Source of the DNA: Clostridia bacterium
GTDB lineage: Bacteria > Bacillota > Clostridia > Oscillospirales > Acutalibacteraceae
Assembly: GCA_017473435.1 (NCBI GenBank)
Contig: JAFULG010000003.1
Location: 156,831 to 220,830, forward strand
DNA length: 64,000 nt
Direction of reading: 5' to 3'
This document shows, piece after piece, positions 1-6,755 of the stretch. The translations under genes were made by a program, and so were the position numbers. Positions within the stretch are counted from its first letter, which is position 1, and each line of letters opens with the position of its first letter. Under the pieces are notes generated by a model that did not search any database, had not been told where the DNA came from, and was given only the letters and a program-made list of their open reading frames with translations.

Positions 1-1
1 C

Positions 2-94
2 ACAGCCTTCCTTTATGCAATACCCTTTATTATAGGTATAATAATCTGTGCCGTTCTCACCTGTGTGTTTTATAAAAAATCAAAAAATAAATAA
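2..94 (+). CDS. 3' end of a membrane protein gene (partial)
   Basis: The window opens inside a reading frame that runs from position 2 to a TAA at 92-94. The 30 visible residues make one hydrophobic segment (AIPFIIGIIICAVLTCVF) and a lysine-rich tail ending KKSKNK. This is a typical last helix plus cytoplasmic tail of a multi-pass transporter. Too little is present to name the family; the 5' end lies outside the window. Confidence 0.6.
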   Translation, partial: TAFLYAIPFIIGIIICAVLTCVFYKKSKNK

Positions 95-174
95 ATTACC
101 GTGGACACTTTCTATATTTTTTCCGTCTTACTTAATGAAACCGGTTTTAATAAAACAGAAAGTGAAATAAAATT

Positions 175-990
175 ATGTCAAAGCTTTACGGCGGATTGCG
201 TGAGCTTAAAAACGGTGGTATGAATTTTTATGATGTGCTTACATATTACGCCGACTTACCGCTGTCCGCATTCGCCCATAAAACCGGCATTATAAAAAAG
301 AAAGAAGGAAACAATATGGCAAGAATAAGAAATCAGGCATCTGTAGACTTAAGAAGCTTCACCCCCGAGGCTCTGAAAAAGATAAAAAGTATAATGAATG
401 TTCATCTTATTATGTTGCCCGAAAATCCGACTCCTGAATTCACCGAGGCTTACACCTCTATAGAAAAGACGAATGTCATGACCGAAATTAATGTTTCGGG
501 TAATGCTTCTATTTTTAATGGTATGACAATTCTTACAAAGAATGACCTCGCCGCAAACAGTCTTGTCGTATGTAACGGTTTTACTGTTCTAAGAGATATA
601 CCCGCAGAAATGAATATAAGGGTTATCATAAACGGCTCTCTCGTAAAATCCCCCGATGCTTTCATCGAGGCACTGAAAATTAACGGCACCATTTACAAAA
701 TAGATAATGATGCAAATATTATAAGACCCGTGGCAGAAATCGATTTGGACAGAAATTTTATGAATAATATAAAAGCAAAAACCGTCATACTTTCCTGCGG
801 AAAGGCAACCATTTCCGATGAAGTCACGGAAGAAATGCTTTCGGAAAAACAGATTAAGTTTATAGCTGCGAGAAAAATAATAGCTCGCAAGGAACTTCAC
901 GGATACATACAGGCAAACAGCGAAGGTGTGGGCAAAATCTTAACAACGGAAGAAAAAGAAAAGAAGAAAAGATTTTTCAGGTGGAAATAA
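175..990 (+). CDS. hypothetical protein paired with an ECF sigma factor
   Basis: A 271-codon frame with no family I recognise. The start is uncertain. ATG 175 has no clear ribosome site, while an in-frame ATG at 316 (MARIRNQ) follows AGAAGGA at good spacing and would give 224 residues; the 47 codons between look coding. There is no signal peptide or membrane segment. The middle is rich in short beta-like strands (GMTILTKNDL, LVVCNGFTVL, VIINGSLV), and the C-terminus is strongly basic (EKEKKKRFFRWK). Its TAA lies one base before the ATG of the sigma factor gene, so the two are translationally coupled. A role as partner or target of that sigma factor is inference only. Confidence 0.7.
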   Translation: MSKLYGGLRELKNGGMNFYDVLTYYADLPLSAFAHKTGIIKKKEGNNMARIRNQASVDLRSFTPEALKKIKSIMNVHLIMLPENPTPEFTEAYTSIEKTNVMTEINVSGNASIFNGMTILTKNDLAANSLVVCNGFTVLRDIPAEMNIRVIINGSLVKSPDAFIEALKINGTIYKIDNDANIIRPVAEIDLDRNFMNNIKAKTVILSCGKATISDEVTEEMLSEKQIKFIAARKIIARKELHGYIQANSEGVGKILTTEEKEKKKRFFRWK

Positions 991-991
991 A

Positions 992-1492
992 ATGGAAAAT
1001 CATCCCGCAGAATTATTTGACGAGCTATGGAGCAGATACAACCGAAAAATTTACGCCTACTTCCGCCGACAGTTTGACCGGCACACCACCGAGGATTTGT
1101 GTCAGCAGACCTACCTTAATGCGTGGCGGTATATATCAGCCTACACCGTCGGAGGAATAAAGCAGAACAAGTCCTGGCTTTTCACCGTAGCGAGAAATGT
1201 CAGAAACGACCATCTGCGTTATGTTCAGCTTCACAGCATGAATTTCCGATACGAAAGCTTGTACGAAACCGACATAACCGTGGAATGTAACATTGACGAA
1301 AGCATAGCGCTGCAAAAGGCACTTTCAAGCCTTAGCGAGGACGAAAAACAGCTGCTCGCCATGGCACAGCACCTTTCAAGCAAGGAGATAGGCTCGGTGC
1401 TTGGTATTTCCGCCTCAGCTGTACGAAGCAGAATACAGAAAGCTAAAATCAAGTTAAAGACTATGCTTGTTGAAAAAGATAACAACGGATGA
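992..1492 (+). CDS. RNA polymerase sigma factor, ECF (sigma-70) family
   Basis: A 166-residue protein of usual ECF length. Region 2 occupies about residues 8-75 (FDRHTTEDLCQQTYLNAW, then SWLFTVARNVRNDHLRY, the region 2.3/2.4 signature). Region 4 is at about 110-160 with a helix-turn-helix reading SSKEIGSVLGISASAVRSR. Such factors direct RNA polymerase to a small regulon and are usually held by an anti-sigma factor. No membrane anti-sigma gene adjoins it; the only partner candidate is the coupled hypothetical protein just upstream. The start ATG follows the upstream stop by one base. Confidence 0.9.
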   Translation: MENHPAELFDELWSRYNRKIYAYFRRQFDRHTTEDLCQQTYLNAWRYISAYTVGGIKQNKSWLFTVARNVRNDHLRYVQLHSMNFRYESLYETDITVECNIDESIALQKALSSLSEDEKQLLAMAQHLSSKEIGSVLGISASAVRSRIQKAKIKLKTMLVEKDNNG

Positions 1493-1517
1493 TATAATAC
1501 ACTTGTGAGGTGATTCC

Positions 1518-2189
1518 ATGTCAAAAAAATTATTTGTTCAGGCTATTGTAAAATTCCTTGCAGGTGTAATCCTTGTGGGATTACTTGTATTTTTACCTGC
1601 AGGCACTCTTTCTTTTGTTGGTGGTTGGATTTTAATGGGCATACTTTTTATACCGATGTTTTTCGCAGGCATCGTTATGATGTTTAAAAATCCCTCTCTT
1701 TTAAAAAGTCGTCTTGACGCAAAGTAAAAGCAGAAGGAGCAGGACCTTGTTGTAAAATTGAGCGGTCTGATGTTCCTTGCAGGCTTTGTTGTTGCGGGAC
1801 TCAACTACCGTTTCGGATGGCATAAGCTACCCGACGCTGTTGTTATTGTTTCCGCAGTTACTTTTGTTATCGCCTACATACTTTATGCCGAGGTGATGCG
1901 TGAAAACACCTATCTTTCCCGAACTATTGAGGTGCAGGAAAATCAGAAAGTAATCGACACGGGGCTTTACGGAATTGTAAGGCACCCGATGTACAGCGCT
2001 ACCTTGCTTTTGTTTTTATCAATGCCCCTCGTTTTAGGCTCGGTTTATTCATTCCTTATCTTCCTTGTTTACCCCTTTATCATCGCAAAAAGAATTAAGC
2101 ACGAGGAGGAATTCCTTGAAAATGAGCTTGCAGGCTATGCCGAATATAAGAAAAAAGTGAAATACAGGCTTATCCCCTTTGTATGGTAA
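1518..2189 (+). pseudogene. isoprenylcysteine methyltransferase-like membrane protein, broken by one in-frame TAA
   Basis: Two reading-frame pieces, 1518-1727 and 1758-2189, lie in the same frame and are separated only by a TAA at 1725-1727. Read through, they give about 223 residues with five or so membrane helices and the ICMT/PEMT-like C-terminal signature (TGLYGIVRHPMYSATLL, then a YKKKVKYRLIPF tail). Residues continue as KQKEQDLVVKLSGLM right after the stop, as expected if it was a sense codon such as GAA or AAA. A good ribosome site (GAGGTGATTCC) precedes the first ATG. The family methylates small thiols or prenylated substrates in the membrane; the real substrate is unknown. A recent nonsense mutation or a sequencing error are the options. 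Confidence 0.75.
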
Positions 2190-2200
2190 TATATTTTAAT

Positions 2201-2254
2201 TGCAAAACTCCTCATATAATGGTATAATTTGTCAAATCCATTATACGGGGAGTA
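2201..2254 (+). promoter_or_regulatory. sigma-A promoter inside a 16-base inverted repeat
   Basis: TTGCAA (2201-2206), 17 bases, TATAAT (2224-2229). An inverted repeat with arms at 2208-2223 and 2239-2254 (14 of 16 positions match; 15 of 16 pair if G-T is allowed) brackets the -10 box, and its right arm contains the GGGGAG ribosome site of the next gene. This looks like a repressor operator, or an RNA hairpin if transcription starts further upstream. Confidence 0.6.
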
Positions 2255-2260
2255 AATTTT

Positions 2261-2674
2261 ATGTGGTTAATTTTCGCTTTATTTTCCGCAGCTTTTGCGG
2301 CACTTACGTCAATTCTCGCCAAGGTAGGCATTGACGGAGTAAACTCCAACCTTGCAACAGCAATAAGAACTGTTGTTGTGGTTGTTATGTCCTGGGGTAT
2401 GGTTTTTCTTACTAACGCTCAAAGCGGCATTACGGAAATCAGCAAAAAGAGCTGGCTCTTCCTTATACTTTCAGGTCTTGCAACAGGTGCCTCCTGGCTT
2501 TGCTATTACAAGGCTCTGCAGATAGGCGACGCCTCAAAGGTTGTCCCCGTTGATAAGTTAAGCGTAGTTATCACCCTTGTGCTTGCCTTTGTTTTTCTCC
2601 ATGAGCAGTTTACGTCAAAATCGCTCATCGGCTGTATTTTAATCGGCATCGGCACTCTTGTTATGGTTATTTAA
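2261..2674 (+). CDS. EamA/DMT-family transporter, single-domain
   Basis: 137 residues with about five hydrophobic helices, matching one EamA domain of the drug/metabolite transporter superfamily. Markers are the N-terminal FAALTSILAKVGIDGVNS and the later SWLCYYKALQIGDASKVVPV followed by LAFVFLHEQ. Proteins of this half size work as dimers. The substrate is not predictable. GGGGAG lies 8 bases before the ATG. The next gene, an antiporter, starts 17 bases downstream and is probably co-transcribed. Confidence 0.85.
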   Translation: MWLIFALFSAAFAALTSILAKVGIDGVNSNLATAIRTVVVVVMSWGMVFLTNAQSGITEISKKSWLFLILSGLATGASWLCYYKALQIGDASKVVPVDKLSVVITLVLAFVFLHEQFTSKSLIGCILIGIGTLVMVI

Positions 2675-2691
2675 GGAGCTTATATATTTTT

Positions 2692-3984
2692 ATGGAAACA
2701 CTTTTTCTCGTACTTTTCACCGTTATTCTCACGGTGTTCATCTCTCTTGATTGGTCAATAGTTGCAGCACTGCTGATAGGTCTTTTCCTCTTTTCGCTTT
2801 ATGCGAAGCTCAAGGGTAACAGCCTTAAAGCAATTGCAAAAATGATTATCGACGGAGCCAAGACCTCCAAAAATATCCTTATAGTGTTTTTCCTTGTAGG
2901 TATTCTCACCGCCCTTTGGCGCGATTGCGGAACGATTCCCACAATCATCGCGTATACCGTTGACCTGATTAAACCCGAATCCTTTATCTTTATGACCTTT
3001 GCCCTTTGCTGCCTTGTGTCCTTCCTTATCGGCACATCCTTCGGCTCAGCGGCAACAATGGGCGTAATCTGCGTTACTATGGGCATGGCTATGGGAGCAA
3101 ATCCCGTACTCACCGGAGGAGCAATGCTTTCGGGCGTGCTTTTCGGTGACAGATGCTCACCCGTTTCAACAAGCGCTCTTCTGGTCAGTGAGCTTACGCA
3201 CACAAACATTTATGAAAACATCAGACGTATGTTAACAACCGCAGCTGTACCCTTTGCCGTTACAAGTGTTATTTATATCATTGCAGGCTTTTTCTCCCAT
3301 ACCGGCGAAAGCAAAACTGATATTGTCTCTCTTTTCTCAAAAGAAGTGATCTTAACTCCCCTTGCGCTTATTCCGGCGGCAGTTATTCTCATCCTTGCGC
3401 TTTTTAAGGTGAAAACAAGATATTCTATGCTCTGCAGTATCATTGCCGCTTTTTTTGTAAGCCTTTTTGTGCAGAAAACGGAAATCACAGAGCTTCTGAG
3501 CTTTGCTGTTACAGGCTATAAGGCAACTCTGCCCGAGCTTTCCGCAATGCTCAACGGTGGCGGAATCTCTTCAATGGTCAGAGTGCTTCTTATAGTGTGT
3601 ATTTCCTCGGCTTATTCGGGAATTTTCAACGCTACCGGTATGCTCACCGCTCTTATAAAAAAGCTTGATGCTATAGCAGATAAAACAGGAAGCTTTGCCG
3701 TTACGGTTTTTGTTTCAATTTTCACCTCGGCAATTTCCTGCAATCAGACCCTTGCAATCATACTTTCAGACAGTCTTTGCAGTAAGCTTGAAAAGGACAA
3801 CAAGCAATTCGCAATCGACCTTGAAAATTCCGTTGTGGTCATCGCTCCCCTTATTCCCTGGTCAATTGCAGGTGCTGTTCCTCTCACCTCGGCAGGTGCA
3901 CCTACGGCGAGCCTTTTAACAGCGTTCTACTTATACCTTCTTCCGCTTTATTATCTTATTGTCAGACGAAAAAAATCCATTTAA
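2692..3984 (+). CDS. Na+/H+ antiporter, NhaC family
   Basis: 430 residues with roughly eleven hydrophobic helices. The NhaC signature is clear near residues 115-165: GTSFGSAATMGVI, then GGAMLSGVLFGDRCSPVS, a helix break lined with polar residues. A second half repeats the pattern (SIFTSAISCNQTLAIIL). NhaC proteins exchange internal Na+ or malate for protons at the cell membrane; the substrate here could be Na+ or an organic anion. It follows the EamA transporter by 17 bases, suggesting one transcript. No terminator is obvious before the next gene. Confidence 0.88.
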   Translation: METLFLVLFTVILTVFISLDWSIVAALLIGLFLFSLYAKLKGNSLKAIAKMIIDGAKTSKNILIVFFLVGILTALWRDCGTIPTIIAYTVDLIKPESFIFMTFALCCLVSFLIGTSFGSAATMGVICVTMGMAMGANPVLTGGAMLSGVLFGDRCSPVSTSALLVSELTHTNIYENIRRMLTTAAVPFAVTSVIYIIAGFFSHTGESKTDIVSLFSKEVILTPLALIPAAVILILALFKVKTRYSMLCSIIAAFFVSLFVQKTEITELLSFAVTGYKATLPELSAMLNGGGISSMVRVLLIVCISSAYSGIFNATGMLTALIKKLDAIADKTGSFAVTVFVSIFTSAISCNQTLAIILSDSLCSKLEKDNKQFAIDLENSVVVIAPLIPWSIAGAVPLTSAGAPTASLLTAFYLYLLPLYYLIVRRKKSI

Positions 3985-4062
3985 TTCTTTGTTTACAAAA
4001 TATCAACAGTCAACTTATAAAAACGGAATACATTTATATTAACAAATAAAGGAGAATTTATT

Positions 4063-4626
4063 ATGAAAAAGCTTTTATCCGTACTGCTGGCAATGATGAT
4101 GCTTTTAACTGTAGTATCCTTCGGCGCTTCAGCAGCAGACGACACCAACATAGCAAGAATGTGGATATGCTCAGAAATGAGCACAAATTCAGGTATAGGT
4201 CATATTTTCCTGTATTTTGAAAATCTCACAGATAAAACAATTACCGTAGGCAAATATAAGGTTGCTCCCCACGGAGATGTTTCCGTAGGCTGTTTCGGAA
4301 CGGAAGGACCTGATGGTGCAGGCGTATACTATAACCTTGAAACCTACCTTACCCACTACAATCAGCTTATGGGCCTTTCAACAGAGCTTACTGCCGCTGA
4401 GCTTGAGGCAACAAACAGAAAGCTCAACAGCTTTGACCGTTGGGATCCTATTTTTAACTGCAACTACTTTGCACTTTTAGGCTGGAACGCCGGTTCAGAC
4501 AGCGATATCGCCTTCCTTATCTTCCCCGGCCTTACCAGATTCTTTATCCGTCTCAAGGGCGGTATTGCTAACCCCTACGATCCCTTCACAAGAAATGCTC
4601 CCGTTGTAAAACAAAGCACATTGTAA
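4063..4626 (+). CDS. secreted protein with possible permuted NlpC/P60-like core
   Basis: 187 residues starting with a classic signal peptide (KK, hydrophobic core, cleavage after GASA near residue 24). AAAGGAG lies 7 bases before the ATG. The mature part has GIGHIFLYFENLTDK near residue 48 and FNCNYFALLGWN near 134. A His-containing beta strand followed much later by an N-C-N-x-F segment is the order seen in circularly permuted papain-like (YiiX/LRAT-like) amidases. This is a visual resemblance, not a confirmed family. It is monocistronic: a terminator follows at once. Confidence 0.75.
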   Translation: MKKLLSVLLAMMMLLTVVSFGASAADDTNIARMWICSEMSTNSGIGHIFLYFENLTDKTITVGKYKVAPHGDVSVGCFGTEGPDGAGVYYNLETYLTHYNQLMGLSTELTAAELEATNRKLNSFDRWDPIFNCNYFALLGWNAGSDSDIAFLIFPGLTRFFIRLKGGIANPYDPFTRNAPVVKQSTL

Positions 4627-4629
4627 CAT

Positions 4630-4680
4630 AAAGGACGCGTCGGCCATCTTCAAGCCAATGCGTCCTTTCCGCTTTTATTC
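4630..4680 (+). terminator. rho-independent terminator
   Basis: Stem AAAGGACGC (4630-4638) with GCGTCCTTT (4660-4668), then CCGCTTTTATTC. It closes the secreted-protein gene. Confidence 0.75.
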
Positions 4681-4758
4681 ATTATTAATTTTTTCACCCT
4701 TGACTGCAGTTGTAATTACATATATAATGTAATGGAATAATATAGAAGGAGAAGAACT

Positions 4759-6441
4759 ATGTATACTTTAGCATCAAAAATCAGAGTAAACAATGCAACA
4801 GTAAGCCACAAGGACTTTGACAACTGCCACTTCAGCTTTGAGCTTAAGGATGACGGCAAGTTTATCAAGGGTATCCTTAAAGCAAAAACCGATATGGTAA
4901 TGGACACCTTTGCTGTAACAAAGCCTATGGAATACGCTGATGACACCCTTTTCTTCGGAAACGGTTATCAGTCCTGGTCAACCTCTATGGAATACAAAAG
5001 AGGCGACAAAACCCACGACATCATCTCTGCCGCAAGAAAGCTCGGTGGATTTGCAGAATTTGCCGCAGGTGAATTCGCAGACTACACCTTCAAGTCATAC
5101 GTTCACTACGGCAAGCGTAACTTCTTCCGCGCATACACATATACATATCTTCGTAAAAAGGGCGACTACAATATAACAATCTACGGTTCAAAAAGTGAAA
5201 GAAAGGGCTTCACAATTTTTGAAGCTGATATGACCGCAAACACCTTTACCGTAAGAAAAGACGTTGAAGGTCTTAATCTTACAGCAGGTCAGGAATACGA
5301 AATGTTCGACATCGCAATCATCGAAAACGAATACGAAAAGGCATTCGATGAATACTTCTTCGATTTTATCGGCGTTAAGGAACCCAGAATCAAGCACCTT
5401 GCAGGCTACACCTCATGGTACAACTACTTCTCAAAAATCACAGAAGAGATCTGTCTTCGCGATCTTGACGGTATGGACAGAGCCAAGGAGTGCGTTGATA
5501 TTTTCCAGCTTGACGACGGCTTCCAGACCGCTACAGGTGACTGGCTCAGCGTTGATAAAAAGAAGTTCCCCAACGGCCTCAAGAGCCTTGCAGACAAAAT
5601 CCACGACAAGGGCTACCTCGCAGGTATCTGGCTTGCACCCTTCTGTGCACAGATTACAAGTAAGGTTGCCAAGGAGCATCCCGATTGGCTTATCAAGGAT
5701 GAAAAGACCGGTAAAAAGCTTCTCCGCCACATTGGCTGGGGCGGTGCTTACGCTTTTGATATTTACAACGAGGGCGCAAGAGAATATATCAAGCACTTCT
5801 TCGATGTTATCCTCAATGACTGGGGATTTGATATGGTTAAGCTCGACTTCCTCTTCACCCAATGCCTCTCTCCGAGATACGGTAAGACCCGCGGTGAAAT
5901 CATGTGTGATGGTGTGGACCTTCTGCGTGAAGCCTGTGGCGATAAGCTCATTCTCGGTTGCGGTGTTCCTCTCGGTGCATGTATGGGTATTTTTGATGCC
6001 TGCCGTGTAACCTGCGACGTTAACAAGGTATTCAAGGGCAACCTTCTCAATGTTGCAAGAATCAACAATGAGGTTCCTTCCGCTCAGGGCGCAATCAACA
6101 ACACCATCTTCCGCCGCCACCTTGACGGCAGAGCCTTCTGCAACGACCCTGATGTTCTTTTCCTCAGAAAGGAAAACCTCACCTTCACCGACGAGCAGAA
6201 ATATCTCCTCGGTAAAATCAACGCAGTTTGCGGTAACGTTCTTTTCGTCTCCGACAACGCAGGCGACTATGATTACAAATCACTCACCCTTATGAAGGAA
6301 TTCTTCACACAGAAGGATTACAAGGTAACAGCCGCTGAATATATCACCTCCTCAATCATCAAGCTTGACTTTATTGAGGACGGCGTTGAAAGAAGCATGA
6401 ACTTCGATATCAAGAACGGTAAGACCTGGGGACTGGTGTAA
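4759..6441 (+). CDS. alpha-galactosidase, GH36/melibiase type
   Basis: 560 residues, cytoplasmic (no signal peptide), so it acts on imported alpha-galactosides. The N-terminal beta domain holds FFGNGYQSWS near residue 74. The catalytic barrel starts near 218 (GYTSWYNYF), with DIFQLDDGFQ near 248, and VKLDFLF near 360 carrying the likely aspartate nucleophile. LGCGVPLGACMG followed by CRVTCDVN near 400-420 matches the usual clan GH-D acid/base region. Released galactose could feed the galT product encoded at 38.9 kb. GAAGGAGAAG precedes the ATG; a terminator follows 70 bases later. Confidence 0.88.
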   Translation: MYTLASKIRVNNATVSHKDFDNCHFSFELKDDGKFIKGILKAKTDMVMDTFAVTKPMEYADDTLFFGNGYQSWSTSMEYKRGDKTHDIISAARKLGGFAEFAAGEFADYTFKSYVHYGKRNFFRAYTYTYLRKKGDYNITIYGSKSERKGFTIFEADMTANTFTVRKDVEGLNLTAGQEYEMFDIAIIENEYEKAFDEYFFDFIGVKEPRIKHLAGYTSWYNYFSKITEEICLRDLDGMDRAKECVDIFQLDDGFQTATGDWLSVDKKKFPNGLKSLADKIHDKGYLAGIWLAPFCAQITSKVAKEHPDWLIKDEKTGKKLLRHIGWGGAYAFDIYNEGAREYIKHFFDVILNDWGFDMVKLDFLFTQCLSPRYGKTRGEIMCDGVDLLREACGDKLILGCGVPLGACMGIFDACRVTCDVNKVFKGNLLNVARINNEVPSAQGAINNTIFRRHLDGRAFCNDPDVLFLRKENLTFTDEQKYLLGKINAVCGNVLFVSDNAGDYDYKSLTLMKEFFTQKDYKVTAAEYITSSIIKLDFIEDGVERSMNFDIKNGKTWGLV

Positions 6442-6442
6442 G

Positions 6443-6488
6443 ACAGGGCCAAGGGCCGGGTAGGGGCGTGCATTGCGCGACCGCACCA
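6443..6488. repeat. GC-rich intergenic repeat remnant
   Basis: GGGCCAAGGGCCGGGTAGGG followed by an imperfect GCGTGCATTGCGCG hairpin. The G+C-rich GGGCC(A/G)AGGGCC theme recurs at about 19835-19865. It stands out in base composition from the surrounding genes and codes for nothing apparent. Confidence 0.4.
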
Positions 6489-6514
6489 TAGCGTTTAAGT
6501 TAATAACAAAGCTG

Positions 6515-6547
6515 AAGCACAAGGTTTTCCGCCTTGTGCTTTTAATT
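6515..6547 (+). terminator. terminator of the GH36 gene
   Basis: AAGCACAAGG (6515-6524) pairs with CCTTGTGCTT (6532-6541), followed by TTTTAATT. Confidence 0.8.
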
Positions 6548-6556
6548 ATCTGTTTC

Positions 6557-6729
6557 ATCAAGGGGCTTTGCCCCTTGATGCTCTCTTGCGGTCCCCAAAA
6601 TTTCTTTGCACCTTGGAGCGGTGCAGAAATTTTGACCGCTGCGCCATCCTCACCTCGCTGTTTCGTCCGCAGGACGCGCTTCGGTGACGATGCCCACAAG
6701 CTTTTGAAAAAGCTTGACCAAAACTTTTA
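6557..6729 (-). repeat. composite structured repeat behind spoIIE (families R2 and R1)
   Basis: Read on the minus strand, 27 bases after the spoIIE stop, the segment begins AAAGTTTTGGTCAAGCTTTT and ends with the hairpin TCAAGGGGC-AAAG-CCCCTTGA (plus 6557-6579). The same two blocks occur together at 52022-52087. Here a third element is set between them: a long hairpin at 6588-6639 (family R1: outer GCGGT/ACCGC, inner CAAAATTTC/GAAATTTTG, apical TTGGAGC), which recurs with changed but still pairing arms at 63761-63811. Confidence 0.7.
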
Positions 6730-6755
6730 TTGTTTTGTGTCACTTGACCCTCACT

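Noticed and set aside
1725-1727. TAA reassigned to an amino acid
   Set aside because: Many intact conserved genes here end in TAA at the expected length (for example zapA, secA neighbours, glnA), so TAA is a normal stop; nonsense mutation or error is simpler.
5264-6010. 248-codon Ser/Thr-rich frame within the GH36 gene
   Set aside because: Shifted reading of a conserved enzyme gene; low-complexity product with no family.
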